NCBI GenBank assembly: GCA_017478225.1
Contig: JAFVDX010000036.1
Span: forward strand, 1-64,000
DNA from: Paludibacteraceae bacterium
Lineage (GTDB): Bacteria; Bacteroidota; Bacteroidia; Bacteroidales; Paludibacteraceae
Length of the DNA: 64,000 nucleotides
Direction of reading: 5' to 3'
In this document: positions 8,973 through 18,573 of the stretch, in pieces
Layout: every line of letters starts with the position of its first letter
Position numbering within the stretch: position 1 is the first letter of the stretch
Translations under genes and position numbers: made by a program
Notes under the pieces: model-generated
What the model saw: the letters and a program-made list of their open reading frames with translations, nothing else
What the model was told of the DNA's origin: nothing
Database searches by the model: none

Positions 8973-9731
8973 TTATCTATTCATAAGTTCATTGGCCAAC
9001 TCTCTATAGTTTTGAGCGCCTTTCGATTGTGGGTCGTATGTCATAACAGACATACCATGTGACGGAGCCTCTGACAGACGCACATTTCTTGCTATGACAG
9101 TATTAAAAGCAAGGGTCTGGAAATGTCTGCGTACTTCTTCATAAACCTGATTGGCGAGCCTTAAGCGATTGTCGTACATCGTTAGCAAGAAACCCTCAAT
9201 TTGTAAATTAGGATTGAGTTTCGACTTGATAATTTTGATAGTGTTAAGCAATTTGCTTATTCCCTCTAAAGCAAAATACTCACATTGAACAGGAATAATC
9301 ACTGAATCGCTTGCTGTTAAGCAATTTACCGTGATTACCCCTAACGAAGGCGAGCAATCTATCAATATATAGTCGTAAGAATTTGCTACGGGCTTCAATA
9401 AATTTTTAAGAAGCAACTCTCTGTTTTCCATGTTAATCATCTCTATCTCTGCTCCTATCAAGTCGATATGTGAAGGCAATACAAAGAGGTCCTTCTGATA
9501 GGTTTTTTGGATGGCATTCTTTGCCGGAACCTGATTGACCATACATTCGTATATTGTATTTTCTACTTTTCGTATGTCAATTCCTAATCCCGAAGATGCA
9601 TTTGCTTGCGGGTCTGCGTCCACCAGCAGTACTTTTTTGCCTGCTTGGGCTAATGCAGCCGATAAATTGATAGCTGTTGTGGTCTTACCCACACCGCCTT
9701 TTTGATTGGCTATACTTATTATCTTTGTCAT
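8973..9731 (-). CDS. parA: Chromosome partitioning ATPase ParA/Soj
   Basis: This 252-aa ParA-type ATPase has the deviant Walker A motif QKGGVGKTTT at residues 9-18, Walker A' LLVDADPQAN and Walker B YILIDCSPSLG. There is no N-terminal DNA-binding extension, as expected for chromosomal Soj proteins. With ParB it segregates the origin region. The preceding glycosyltransferase ends 37 bp upstream and I see no TAnnTTTG box in that gap, so transcription probably comes from the promoter near 10790. Chromosomal parAB usually lies within some tens of kb of the replication origin, which is relevant to the skew switch at 42.9 kb. Confidence 0.96.
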   Translation of the reverse strand: MTKIISIANQKGGVGKTTTAINLSAALAQAGKKVLLVDADPQANASSGLGIDIRKVENTIYECMVNQVPAKNAIQKTYQKDLFVLPSHIDLIGAEIEMINMENRELLLKNLLKPVANSYDYILIDCSPSLGVITVNCLTASDSVIIPVQCEYFALEGISKLLNTIKIIKSKLNPNLQIEGFLLTMYDNRLRLANQVYEEVRRHFQTLAFNTVIARNVRLSEAPSHGMSVMTYDPQSKGAQNYRELANELMNR

Positions 9732-9768
9732 ATTTGGTTGTTTATATGTTCTTTAGTTTTTATATGTG

Positions 9769-10764
9769 TTATATCTTTTTTATAATTTCTTCCGCACTTA
9801 TTTGTTTGCAAAGAAAATTTCCGAACTTGCATCTTTCTTTGCCATGAATAGTACAAGGACGGCAAGACAGATTGCGCTCTATTATATCTTTTTCGTTTTG
9901 CTTCCATGCGCTAAAACCTGCCGATTTATGAGTGCCGCACCATATACTGATGGTTCTCAACCCCACTAATGATGCCAAATGCTGATTGGCGCTATCCATA
10001 CATATCATAACATCTAATTGGCGCATTAGTTCTAATTCCTCCGACATCGAAAGTGTCCCGGCAACACTTTCCGTCTTCTTATAAATACTTGCCCACTGAC
10101 GAAGCATTTCACATTCTACTTCTCCCGCCCCAAATAAAAATACTTGTGTATTATTGTTTTTCGTTAAGCGTTCGATTAACTCTTTCATTATTTGGTATGG
10201 CATCGTGTTAGTCTTGTGTTTAGCAAATGGAGCAATGCCAATCCATCGACCTTCGTTTTTTCCAAATTGTTTAATTATAGTTTCTCTTGCCGCTTCGTTT
10301 ATTTTTAATGACCTGAAAGTATTGTCAGTTTTAAGCCCCGCTTTTATAAAAGCATCTCTATACCTCTCTACCTCAGGCTTTAATATACTTGATTTTGTGG
10401 CACCCCTTAAGCAAAGCAATAACTTATGTATTCTATTTGGCTGTACACTAACAACTTTTGCGCCTGACATTCTAAAAAGAAAGCGGAGCAGATGAGTGTG
10501 AAAAATATCTTGAAGATCAATAACTACATCTATCTTGTATTGCTTTTTTAATAGTAAATACAAATGTTTATTATCACGGATTTGTTTTAATCCCTCAAAA
10601 GCAACTATCTTAACATTATCCATTCCATAGAACAGATCTTCAAGTCGTTTGTGGCATACTACAATAAATTGGTCATCAGGATAATTCTCCGATAACGAGG
10701 CAATTAAGGGGACCATCATTGCAACATTGCCCAAACTTGAATATCGTAAAATAAGGTAGGTCAT
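9769..10764 (-). CDS. Glycosyltransferase family 9 (heptosyltransferase-like)
   Basis: The 331-aa protein has the two-Rossmann-fold architecture of ADP-heptose:LPS heptosyltransferases. The N-terminal domain opens with ILRYSSLGNVAMMVPLI (RxxxxGD-like acceptor region) and VVIDLQDIFHTHLLR. The C-terminal domain has IGIAPFAKHKTNTMP, VFLFGAGEVE and MICMDSANQHLASLVGL, the nucleotide-sugar binding part. It likely adds a sugar to the LPS core on the cytoplasmic side. The start lies just downstream of a good promoter, and it heads the operon that runs into parAB. Confidence 0.85.
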   Translation of the reverse strand: MTYLILRYSSLGNVAMMVPLIASLSENYPDDQFIVVCHKRLEDLFYGMDNVKIVAFEGLKQIRDNKHLYLLLKKQYKIDVVIDLQDIFHTHLLRFLFRMSGAKVVSVQPNRIHKLLLCLRGATKSSILKPEVERYRDAFIKAGLKTDNTFRSLKINEAARETIIKQFGKNEGRWIGIAPFAKHKTNTMPYQIMKELIERLTKNNNTQVFLFGAGEVECEMLRQWASIYKKTESVAGTLSMSEELELMRQLDVMICMDSANQHLASLVGLRTISIWCGTHKSAGFSAWKQNEKDIIERNLSCRPCTIHGKERCKFGNFLCKQISAEEIIKKI

Positions 10765-10774
10765 ATTAAGCGGG

Positions 10775-10806
10775 CAAAGTTACAAAAATAGGCAGACATA
10801 CACAAA
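10775..10806 (-). promoter_or_regulatory. Bacteroidota-type promoter for the glycosyltransferase-parAB operon
   Basis: On the minus strand, TTTG (10803-10806), a 20-bp spacer and TAACTTTG (10775-10782). The start codon at 10764 is only about 4-5 nt from the predicted transcription start, so the mRNA would be nearly leaderless. Confidence 0.75.
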
Positions 10807-10840
10807 TTTTTACTTTACTTTGAAAAAAGTTAAAAATAGA

Positions 10841-10872
10841 TTTGCACAATTAAAAAAGTTGTCGTACCTTTG
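10841..10872 (+). promoter_or_regulatory. Bacteroidota-type promoter for tRNA-Phe
   Basis: TTTG (10841-10844), a 20-bp spacer and TACCTTTG (10865-10872) match the housekeeping sigma consensus of this phylum. The tRNA starts 87 bp downstream, leaving a processed 5' leader. It is divergent from the promoter at 10775-10806. Confidence 0.8.
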
Positions 10873-10959
10873 CACCCGCTTTTAAGAGATATGCGCTTTT
10901 ATTAAGGGTTAACCTTGAATTTGTTTCAGAAGTACATTATTTTATAAGCAATAAATGTT

Positions 10960-11032
10960 GGTGCCATAGCTCAGTTGGTAGAGCAAAGGACTGAAAATCA
11001 TTGTGTCCCTGGTTCGATTCCCGGTGGCACCA
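10960..11032 (+). tRNA. tRNA-Phe (anticodon GAA)
   Basis: A 73-nt cloverleaf: acceptor GGTGCCA/TGGCACC with discriminator A, D-stem GCTC/GAGC, anticodon loop CTGAAAA, T-loop TTCGATT. CCA is not encoded. Two internal mismatches are visible: G29-A41 in the anticodon stem (AAGGA/TCATT) and U51-C63 in the T-stem (CCTGG/CCCGG). Identity elements for Phe (GAA anticodon, A73) are intact. Confidence 0.95.
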
Positions 11033-11051
11033 CAGAAAAACAAATGATTAC

Positions 11052-11090
11052 AAAAAAACAAGTGATTATTGAAATCACTTGTTTTTTTTT
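11052..11090. terminator. Bidirectional intrinsic terminator
   Basis: ACAAGTGATT (11058-11067) pairs perfectly with AATCACTTGT (11073-11082) around a 5-nt loop. A T-run follows on the plus strand and an A-run precedes it, so it can end both the tRNA transcript and the minus-strand glyS transcript, which stops at 11108. Confidence 0.88.
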
Positions 11091-11107
11091 GTGCTATTAT
11101 AAGTTGA

Positions 11108-12652
11108 CTATACAAGTTTCTTTAACAATGCTTTCATATCAACAGCCTTACCTATTATTTGTGGTAAGTCATTGATGCTAACTCTCTCTTGTTGCATAGT
11201 ATCGCGATGGCGAATCGTTACACAACTATCGTTGAGAGTGTCGTGGTCGATTGTGATGCAGAATGGGGTGCCGATAGCGTCCTGACGGCGGTAGCGTTTC
11301 CCGATACTATCTTTTTCGTCGTATGTAGTTTTGAAACTGAATTTTAGCATATCCATCACTTCTCTTGCTTTTTCAGGCAGTCCGTCTTTCTTCACAAGAG
11401 GCATAACGCATGCTTTAACAGGTGCAAGAACTGGTGGTAAGGAAAGTACTACTCTGCTGTCGCCTCCCTCTAATTGTTCTTCTTTATATGCCGAGCACAT
11501 CACGCTGAGGAACATTCTGTCCACACCTATACTTGTTTCGATAACAAAGGGAGTGTATGATTGATTCAGTTCGGGGTCGAAATACTCAATTTTCTTTCCG
11601 CTGTATTTTGCATGTTGTGAGAGGTCAAAGTTAGTACGAGAGTGGATACCTTCTACTTCCTTAAAACCAAAAGGCATAAGGAACTCGATATCAGTTGCGG
11701 CATTGGCATAGTGTGCTAACTTATCGTGATCGTGGAAACGATATTTCTCATCGCCTAATCCGAGCGCTTTATGCCAACGCAGACGGAATTGTTTCCAATG
11801 TTCAAACCACTCCAACTCGCTTCCGGGACGAACAAAGAACTGCATTTCCATTTGCTCAAATTCTCTCATACGGAAGACAAACTGACGCGCAACTATCTCG
11901 TTTCTAAAGGCCTTACCAATTTGTGCTATACCAAAAGGTATTTTCATCCTACCCGTTTTTTGCACATTCAAGAAATTAACGAATATTCCTTGTGCAGTTT
12001 CCGGGCGGAGATAGATTTTCATTGCTCCATCTGCAGTGCTACCCATTTCTGTTTGGAACATAAGGTTGAATTGTCTCACATCTGTCCAATTGCGGGTGCC
12101 GCTTATAGGGCATACAATCTCTTCGTCTAAGATGATTTGCTTGAGTTCTTGCAAGTCATTATCGTTCATGGCTTTTGCATATCTTGCATGCAAGTTCTCG
12201 CGCTTTTCTATATGTTCTTTTACCCGTTCATTGGTTTGCTTGAACATCTCTTCGTCAAACGAGTCGCCAAATCTCTTGCGTGCTTTTGCACATTCTTTTT
12301 CTATCTTTTCATCGTATTTGGCTATTTGATCTTCAATCAGTACATCAGCGCGATATCGTTTTTTAGAATCACGATTGTCAATCAATGGGTCATTGAAAGC
12401 ATCTACATGCCCTGACGCTTTCCATGTAGTAGGGTGCATAAAAATAGCCGCATCAATACCTACGATGTTTTCGTGGAGCAATGTCATTGCTTGCCACCAG
12501 TATTGCTTGATGTTATTTTTAAGTTCCACACCGTTTTGACCATAGTCATAAACTGCACCTAAACCATCATATATCTCGCTCGAAGGAAATACAAATCCGT
12601 ATTCCTTACAGTGAGCCACTAACTTCTTGAAAACTTCTTCTTGAGTTGCCAT
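11108..12652 (-). CDS. glyS: Glycyl-tRNA synthetase (single-chain, dimeric type)
   Basis: Glycyl-tRNA synthetase (514 aa) of the alpha2 class II type, related to archaeal and eukaryotic enzymes, charges tRNA-Gly in the cytoplasm. Visible features: KRYRADVLIEDQI near residue 80, motif 2 QIGKAFRNEIVARQFVFRMREFEQMEMQ (described in parts: QIGKAFRNEI and FRMREFEQME), and motif 3 TSIGVDRMFLSVM near residue 380. The C-terminal anticodon-binding domain follows (KRYRRQDAIGTPFCITID). It begins 10 bp after topA, so the two share a transcript. Confidence 0.96.
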   Translation of the reverse strand: MATQEEVFKKLVAHCKEYGFVFPSSEIYDGLGAVYDYGQNGVELKNNIKQYWWQAMTLLHENIVGIDAAIFMHPTTWKASGHVDAFNDPLIDNRDSKKRYRADVLIEDQIAKYDEKIEKECAKARKRFGDSFDEEMFKQTNERVKEHIEKRENLHARYAKAMNDNDLQELKQIILDEEIVCPISGTRNWTDVRQFNLMFQTEMGSTADGAMKIYLRPETAQGIFVNFLNVQKTGRMKIPFGIAQIGKAFRNEIVARQFVFRMREFEQMEMQFFVRPGSELEWFEHWKQFRLRWHKALGLGDEKYRFHDHDKLAHYANAATDIEFLMPFGFKEVEGIHSRTNFDLSQHAKYSGKKIEYFDPELNQSYTPFVIETSIGVDRMFLSVMCSAYKEEQLEGGDSRVVLSLPPVLAPVKACVMPLVKKDGLPEKAREVMDMLKFSFKTTYDEKDSIGKRYRRQDAIGTPFCITIDHDTLNDSCVTIRHRDTMQQERVSINDLPQIIGKAVDMKALLKKLV

Positions 12653-12662
12653 AGTATATTAA

Positions 12663-14987
12663 TTATTTAGATTTCTTTGTTCTATTTGCGGTTTTCTTAC
12701 CCGTTGGCTCGCTCTTGGCAATAATTTCTTTACAAGCCTTTTCTGTTAGGCTCTGAGCGTCTGTCCCTTTGGGTATTTTATAGTTGTTGTTGCCTTGTTT
12801 GATGTATGGTCCAAACCTCCCGTTGAGTACGCTGATATCACCAAATTCGTGTATAGGTAGTGCTGCTTGCCGTTTCTTTTCTATTATCGAAATGGCTTCG
12901 TCAAGGGTTAAATGAAGTGGATCTTGAGTCTTAGGAATGGAAAAATACTCATTATCCATTTTTACATAAGGTCCAAATTTGCCATTATTCACAACAAGTT
13001 CCTTGCCTTCATATTCTCCTATTGAATATGGGTATGGGGTGTCAAAGAGTTCTAACGCCTCTTCTAATGTAATAGTGTAAATAGATTGATCTTTTTTCAA
13101 TGAAGCAAAGAGCGGTTTTTCGCTGTCTGAGGCATAACCAATTTGTATGCATGGTCCTCTTCTGCCTATTTTTGCAATAACGGGTTTGTCTGTTTTAGGG
13201 TCTTTGCCGAGTTCCCTGCCTTCTAATCTGCCTTTATCTACATTATCTATCAGTGGATGGAATGTATGATAAAAATTATCAACTGTTTCTACCCATTCTT
13301 TTTTGCCTTCTGCTATATCATCAAAGGATTGTTCGGCTTGGGCTGTGAAATCGTAATTGAGAATTTGTGGAAATTGTTGTACAAGGAAATCGTTAACTAC
13401 CAGTCCTAAATCAGTTGGAAGCAATTTTTGCGAGTCGGCTCCAAAGGTTTCAGATTTAGTTTTTTCTGTCAGTTTATTATTTTTTAGAGTAATAAGTGTA
13501 TAGTCTCGCTTTGCTCCTGCTTTGCTGCCTCTTTCTACATATCCTCTTTGCTGTATGGTGTCAATTATGGTAGCATAGGTTGACGGACGACCTATACCTA
13601 ACTCTTCCATCTTCTTTACGAGTGAGGCTTCGGTGTATCTGTATGGCGCTTTTGTAAATGACTGTTGCGCAACAATTTCTTTGTAGTTGAGTTCTGAGTT
13701 CTGATGGAACGATGGAAGTATGGAGTTGTTATCTTCTTGTTCGTCGTCGGTGGATTGTATATATAATTTCATAAAACCGTCGAATGTAATAACCTCTCCG
13801 TTTGCCACAAACATGTATTTATTCTCTTGCTTAGTGCCAACCTCTATCTTTGTTTGTTGCAACTCCGCATCAGCCATTTGTGAAGCGACGGTTCGTTTCC
13901 AAATCAATTCATACAAGCGTTTTTCGTCTTCTGTATTGCCGGCCGATGGTTGGTCGATATATGTTGGTCTTATAGCCTCGTGTGCTTCTTGGGCTCCTTT
14001 ACTCGATGTGTGGAATTGTCGTGCTTTGTGATATTCATCTCCCCACATTTGTGTTATTGCCTTTTTTGCAGCACCTAATGCCAATGTGGACAAATTCACA
14101 GAGTCGGTACGCATATAAGTTATTCGTCCCTCTTCATAGAGCGATTGTGCTAATCGCATAGTTTTTGCGACAGGGAAATGCAGTTTTCTTGCTGCTTCTT
14201 GTTGAAGTGAGGAGGTAGTGAATGGCGGTGCCGGTGAGCGATGTGCAGGCTTGGTTTGAACCGAGTGAATATAAAATTCTCCCTGCTTGCATAATTCTAA
14301 GAAATCCAATGCTTCTTCTTTTGTTGAGAAATGGTGATTGAGTTCAGTCTTTAATTGTGCTGCTTCACCATTTTCGGCCACTCCTTCAAAAAGCGCTGTA
14401 ATCCTATAGGAAGCAGTAGGGTGGAAGTCTTCCACTTCTCTTTCACGATCAACAATAAGTCTCACTGCCACCGACTGAACTCTACCTGCAGACAGACCTG
14501 GCATTAGTTTCTTCCACAATACGGGTGATAGTTCAAAACCTACTATTCTGTCTAATACTCGTCGAGCCTGCTGAGCGTTTACAAGGTTATAGTCAATATC
14601 TCTTGGGTGTTCAATAGCGTCGAGAATTGCGTTCTTGGTTATCTCATGGAAAACTATTCGTTTTGTGTTTTCCGACTTGAGTTTAAGTACTTCTTTCAAG
14701 TGCCATGCAATAGCCTCTCCTTCGCGGTCCTCATCACTTGCAAGCCACACGGTCTCTGCTGCTTTCGATTCTTTTTTTAGTTCGTCTATAAGATGTTTCT
14801 TCTTTGGGTCTGTGGCATAATGGGGAGCATAGTTGTTGCTGAAATCTATGCCCATGCTATTTTTGCCAATGCCTTCGATATCTCTAATATGTCCCTGTGA
14901 AGATAGTACATGGAAATCTTTGCCAAGAAACTTCTCTATAGTCTTGGCTTTTGCGGGTGACTCTACTATTACTAAATTTTTACTCAT
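12663..14987 (-). CDS. topA: DNA topoisomerase I (type IA)
   Basis: The enzyme relaxes negative supercoils. Its 774 aa begin with the TOPRIM domain (LVIVESPAKAKTIEKFLG; LASDEDREGEAIAWHL with the acidic DxD-type triad), followed by the type IA core. The active-site Tyr lies in EGRITYMRTDSVNLS (about residue 295). The C-terminal third carries Toprim_C-type repeats (GRRGPCIQIG, GKFGPYVKMD, GRFGPYIKQG) rather than four-Cys zinc fingers, and ends in a basic tail GKKTANRTKKSK. This matches the usual Bacteroidota form in length and layout. Confidence 0.97.
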   Translation of the reverse strand: MSKNLVIVESPAKAKTIEKFLGKDFHVLSSQGHIRDIEGIGKNSMGIDFSNNYAPHYATDPKKKHLIDELKKESKAAETVWLASDEDREGEAIAWHLKEVLKLKSENTKRIVFHEITKNAILDAIEHPRDIDYNLVNAQQARRVLDRIVGFELSPVLWKKLMPGLSAGRVQSVAVRLIVDREREVEDFHPTASYRITALFEGVAENGEAAQLKTELNHHFSTKEEALDFLELCKQGEFYIHSVQTKPAHRSPAPPFTTSSLQQEAARKLHFPVAKTMRLAQSLYEEGRITYMRTDSVNLSTLALGAAKKAITQMWGDEYHKARQFHTSSKGAQEAHEAIRPTYIDQPSAGNTEDEKRLYELIWKRTVASQMADAELQQTKIEVGTKQENKYMFVANGEVITFDGFMKLYIQSTDDEQEDNNSILPSFHQNSELNYKEIVAQQSFTKAPYRYTEASLVKKMEELGIGRPSTYATIIDTIQQRGYVERGSKAGAKRDYTLITLKNNKLTEKTKSETFGADSQKLLPTDLGLVVNDFLVQQFPQILNYDFTAQAEQSFDDIAEGKKEWVETVDNFYHTFHPLIDNVDKGRLEGRELGKDPKTDKPVIAKIGRRGPCIQIGYASDSEKPLFASLKKDQSIYTITLEEALELFDTPYPYSIGEYEGKELVVNNGKFGPYVKMDNEYFSIPKTQDPLHLTLDEAISIIEKKRQAALPIHEFGDISVLNGRFGPYIKQGNNNYKIPKGTDAQSLTEKACKEIIAKSEPTGKKTANRTKKSK

Positions 14988-15014
14988 TATAAGTCTTTGC
15001 TATTTCACAATTAC

Positions 15015-15106
15015 TTAAGGTAACTTCTAAAAATTCTATTAAAGCGTATAGTCCTCAAATAATCAAAAATTAACATAAAAGTGGAAATTTTTAGAAGTTC
15101 CCTTAA
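15015..15106. repeat. Imperfect long inverted repeat between rny and topA
   Basis: Arms of 21 nt at 15015-15035 (TTAAGGTAACTTCTAAAAAT...) and 15086-15106 (...TTTTTAGAAGTTCCCTTAA) match at 20 of 21 positions around a 50-bp A/T-rich spacer. It lies next to the rny stop at 15108. The loop is long for an intrinsic terminator, and no T-run follows on the minus strand. The form fits a small non-autonomous element or a repeated intergenic palindrome. Confidence 0.6.
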
Positions 15107-15107
15107 T

Positions 15108-16637
15108 TTACTTAGCGTAGTTGATTGCTCTTGTCTCGCGTATAACGGTGATTTTAACCTGACCTGGATAAGTCATCTCGTCTTGTATTCGTTTAGCCAA
15201 ATCAAACGAGAGTAGTTCTGTGTCCTTATCGGTCATCTTGTCGGCACCTACTATCACGCGCAATTCTCTACCTGCTTGTATCGCATAGGTCTTAATAACT
15301 CCCGGATAACTCAATGCTAAATTCTCCAAGTCATTGAGTCGCTTGATGTATGCCTCAACTATTTCTCGTCTTGCTCCCGGTCTTGCACCGCTTATAGCAT
15401 CGCATGCTTGTACAATAGGCGCAAGCATCGTTTCCATTTCTATTTCATCATGGTGTGCTCCAACGGCATTGCATATATCTGGCTTTTCTCCGTATTGTTG
15501 ACATATTTGCATACCATAGAGTGCGTGTGGTGTCTCAGGATTTTCCTCCGGCACCTTACCTATATCATGCAGCAAACCGGCACGGCGTGCTTTCTTAGGA
15601 TTCAGTCCTAATTCAGCAGCCATCGTGGCACAAAGATTGGCTGTCTCGCGGGCATGCTGAAGCAGGTTCTGACCGTATGAAGAACGATATTTCATCCTTC
15701 CTACCATCTTCACTAATTCAGGGTGTAAACCATGAATACCTAAGTCAATACAAGTGCGTTTACCGGTTTCTATAATTTCCTCTTCTACTTGTTTTTGCAC
15801 TTTAGCCACCACTTCTTCGATTCTTGCAGGGTGTATTCTTCCGTCAGTTACCAACTGATGCAGGGCTAAACGGGCTATTTCTCGGCGTACAGGGTCGAAT
15901 GCAGAAAGGACAATAGCATCGGGTGTGTCATCCACTACAAATTCCACACCTGTGGCAGCCTCTAATGCTCTTATGTTTCGTCCTTCGCGTCCTATCACTC
16001 TACCTTTCATTTCGTCGTTCTCCAAGTGGAAAACACTGGCGGAATTTTCTACTGCAGCCTCTGTGGCTGTGCGTTGTATGGTTTGAATGATAATCTTCTT
16101 TGCCTCTTTATTGGCTGTCATGCGGGCATCTTCCATAATGTCGTTGATATACGCCATCGCATTGGTTTGAGCCTCGTCTTTAAGCGATTGTACGAGTTGC
16201 GCCTTGGCTTCTTCGGCCGACAAACCGCTGATAGTTTCTAACTGTTGTTGTGCTTGGCGATGAAGTTTCTCCGTCTCTTTCTCTTTGAACTCTACGGCAG
16301 TCTTCTGCTGCTCAAGTTGCTGCTTTTGTTGAGTTACCTCGTTCTGTTGACGAGCCACCTCGCTCTGCTTTTGTGAGAGTTGTTGCTCTCGTTGGCGCAA
16401 ACGATTATCAGTATCTTGTTGTTTTTGTTGCTGTTGGCGAACCATATTGTCGTGCTCAAGTTTAAGTTGTATAAACTTTTCTTTTGCCTCAACAATTTTG
16501 TTCTTTTTTATTACTTCTGCCTCTTCTTTGGCTTTGTTTATAATGCCGCCTGCCGTGTATTTCATTATTAGGAATGAAAGCAAGGCTCCTAAAAGTAATG
16601 CGGCTATTGCTATAAGAATAATATAAATTATTGACAT
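15108..16637 (-). CDS. rny: Ribonuclease Y
   Basis: A membrane-anchored endoribonuclease that initiates mRNA decay; 509 aa. Order: N-terminal membrane helix (residues 3-25), long Gln/Lys-rich coiled coil to about 150, KH RNA-binding domain ([15 protein letters not shown] near 215), then the HD domain with GLLHDIGK and NAVGAHHDE providing the metal ligands. The size is normal for the family. It sits after the zapB-like and zapA genes, an arrangement common in Bacteroidota. Confidence 0.97.
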   Translation of the reverse strand: MSIIYIILIAIAALLLGALLSFLIMKYTAGGIINKAKEEAEVIKKNKIVEAKEKFIQLKLEHDNMVRQQQQKQQDTDNRLRQREQQLSQKQSEVARQQNEVTQQKQQLEQQKTAVEFKEKETEKLHRQAQQQLETISGLSAEEAKAQLVQSLKDEAQTNAMAYINDIMEDARMTANKEAKKIIIQTIQRTATEAAVENSASVFHLENDEMKGRVIGREGRNIRALEAATGVEFVVDDTPDAIVLSAFDPVRREIARLALHQLVTDGRIHPARIEEVVAKVQKQVEEEIIETGKRTCIDLGIHGLHPELVKMVGRMKYRSSYGQNLLQHARETANLCATMAAELGLNPKKARRAGLLHDIGKVPEENPETPHALYGMQICQQYGEKPDICNAVGAHHDEIEMETMLAPIVQACDAISGARPGARREIVEAYIKRLNDLENLALSYPGVIKTYAIQAGRELRVIVGADKMTDKDTELLSFDLAKRIQDEMTYPGQVKITVIRETRAINYAK

Positions 16638-16655
16638 ATAAATGTATTTTTATGG

Positions 16656-16961
16656 TTAGTTGTTTTCTTTTTTAGTCTGAAGATTATCTTCTATTTGTTG
16701 GTTGAGTTCTTTGATTTTTTCCAGTATCGGTTTTAAGTCTTTGCCTCGTTTGTCTGATTGTAAGTCCACTGCAATTTCCAAAGCGGTATATACCCATAGT
16801 TTAGTTATGGGCACATCAGGCCTGTTTTGAGCATATTTTTTATATGTTTCGTTGAGCAGAGTTGCGGCTCGACGATAGAGCGCTTCTTCTTCTCTGTCAA
16901 CCATAAGGTGAAGTTCGTAGCAGTCGATTACTAATTTGATATGTTGTTTTGTTGTAATCAA
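16656..16961 (-). CDS. zapA: Cell division protein ZapA
   Basis: This 101-aa protein matches ZapA in size and layout: a small N-terminal alpha/beta globular part (IKLVIDCYELHLMVDREEE) and a C-terminal coiled coil. ZapA bundles FtsZ filaments at the division site. It overlaps the preceding coiled-coil gene by 4 bp and is followed by rny 18 bp on. Confidence 0.9.
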   Translation of the reverse strand: MITTKQHIKLVIDCYELHLMVDREEEALYRRAATLLNETYKKYAQNRPDVPITKLWVYTALEIAVDLQSDKRGKDLKPILEKIKELNQQIEDNLQTKKENN

Positions 16962-17257
16962 TGTGCGGGTGTGTTTTCTGTGAGTTGCGCCATAGTGCGG
17001 TCAACCAATTCTATTAGTCGGTTAATTCTGCGTTTAGCCACAGCCTTATCTCCCTCGCCTATTCCTGCCATGGCATTAGCCGTTTGCAAAGTCCTATTTT
17101 GTTTTTTTAGTTTTGCTAATTCCTCGTGAGTGCGTATCAATTCTTCGCGCTGATTTTCAATAGTCAAGCGGAGGGAATGATTTTCCTCCGCTAAACTATT
17201 CTTATCTCGTATCAGTTGAGTAAGATTCGCTTCAAATTGCTGAAGCAACTCTTCCAT
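16958..17257 (-). CDS. ZapB-like coiled-coil protein
   Basis: A 99-aa protein that is almost entirely coiled coil in its first 55 residues (LRLTIENQREELIRTHEELA), with a short helical tail. No catalytic motif. Its position directly before zapA, with overlapping ends, suggests a ZapB-like division accessory protein; the assignment rests on context and coiled-coil form rather than on a diagnostic motif. Confidence 0.7.
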   Translation of the reverse strand: MEELLQQFEANLTQLIRDKNSLAEENHSLRLTIENQREELIRTHEELAKLKKQNRTLQTANAMAGIGEGDKAVAKRRINRLIELVDRTMAQLTENTPAH

Positions 17258-17269
17258 TTGTAGCCATTA

Positions 17270-18535
17270 TTAGAAACTATATCCGATACCTACACCAAGT
17301 ACTGACTTGAATTGTACGCGTTCTGCCAATAAACCGTCTTTGTTGGCAACCAAGGTTCCGTTGTAGTATTTAAGAGAAGTAGAGAGAGTAACATTCAATA
17401 CTTTCAAGAACTGATATGATATTGCCACATCCCAATCTACATCAAAGTTACCAAAACGACGATTCATATCTTGATATTTGAAATAGTGGTCTGCTACGCT
17501 ATATCCATCAACAGTCTCGAAGTTACTTTTTCTTGTTGCTGCATTTTCATAACTTGCAAGTTCGGTCTTGTCCCATGCGTATGGTGTAAACAAACCAAGA
17601 GTAGTGCTCAATGTGAGTTCTTTGTACTTATAAGCCACACCTGCTTTCAAACTCAAACCAAATTCTGCACGGAAATTCCTGAATTTCTTATCTCCGTTCT
17701 CATACTTGTATGTAGCATAACGAGTTTGCAAGTCTGTACGAACATCCTGACCATTAGCCTTCAGCGTCTGATAAGTTGCGTCCCAAATTTGATTCTCAGT
17801 CTCGTATAATGCTTGAGCCAAGGTCTTTTCTATATCTGTAAGTCCTTCTGCCTCTAATGCCTCTTTATACGGGGCCATATAAGCCTCTTTACTATACTTC
17901 TCGTTCCATTTGTTGGAAATATATGCTGTGGTTATACGACCTGCAATAGGTGACAAATAAATCGAGAAATCAGCACCATTAACCGATTTCTTCCAATCGA
18001 TACCAACTGAGATGTCTGTGTATGAAGGAGCCAACCACTTGCTTATCATCGGGTTGTATCCTGATACATAATCTCTTCCTATTGCATATTGGCTCTGGAA
18101 ACTTCCAAGCACGGTCAAGTAAAAATTCTTATGAAATTCCCAACCAAACTTGGTGCTGAATTTCAAGTTATCACTTGATTTTTGGAAGGGGTCCTCGTCT
18201 TGTTGTATCCAAGTGATTCCATAATCTGTGTCAAGGTTCGACTCCCAAGCAATCGCATCTTTGTGGTACAATAAATGCAATTTGGCAAAAGCAACACCAT
18301 TGACATTGTTTTTACCACCCGCAGCCCAGTTAACAAGGCCTGTAGCGGCACCATTCAAGCCCACTACACCGTCAAATTTCCATGCCTTCTCACCGGTATC
18401 TACCTTCTTCAAGTCGGCAACTGCCGTCTGGGCTGCACTTGCATTGCCCTCAACAGTGGCCTTGTCAACATCTTGAGCATTCAAACTATATGCATTCAGC
18501 ATCAATGCTGCTAAAAGTAAATTTTTGATTTTCAT
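17270..18535 (-). CDS. DUF3078 outer-membrane protein
   Basis: The 421-aa protein has a signal peptide ending NAQ (residue 21) and the DUF3078 signature WKFDGVVGLNGAATGLVNWA followed by GGKNNVNGVAFAKLHLLY. The alternating hydrophobic/aromatic strands and terminal aromatic (GIGYSF) indicate a beta-barrel in the outer membrane. A middle insertion (about residues 215-270) is helical. Function unknown. It has its own promoter upstream (18574-18603). Confidence 0.85.
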   Translation of the reverse strand: MKIKNLLLAALMLNAYSLNAQDVDKATVEGNASAAQTAVADLKKVDTGEKAWKFDGVVGLNGAATGLVNWAAGGKNNVNGVAFAKLHLLYHKDAIAWESNLDTDYGITWIQQDEDPFQKSSDNLKFSTKFGWEFHKNFYLTVLGSFQSQYAIGRDYVSGYNPMISKWLAPSYTDISVGIDWKKSVNGADFSIYLSPIAGRITTAYISNKWNEKYSKEAYMAPYKEALEAEGLTDIEKTLAQALYETENQIWDATYQTLKANGQDVRTDLQTRYATYKYENGDKKFRNFRAEFGLSLKAGVAYKYKELTLSTTLGLFTPYAWDKTELASYENAATRKSNFETVDGYSVADHYFKYQDMNRRFGNFDVDWDVAISYQFLKVLNVTLSTSLKYYNGTLVANKDGLLAERVQFKSVLGVGIGYSF

Positions 18536-18573
18536 TGCTTTTATATTTATTTGTTATTATTGTTTTCCGCTTG

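Noticed and set aside
8083..9731. Search for a parS site near parAB
   Set aside because: By eye I found no GTTTCACGTGAAAC-like or CACGTG-centred palindrome, so none is reported; a computed search would be needed.
10975..11175. Short plus-strand open frame over tRNA-Phe
   Set aside because: It overlaps the tRNA and its terminator and has no protein-like character.
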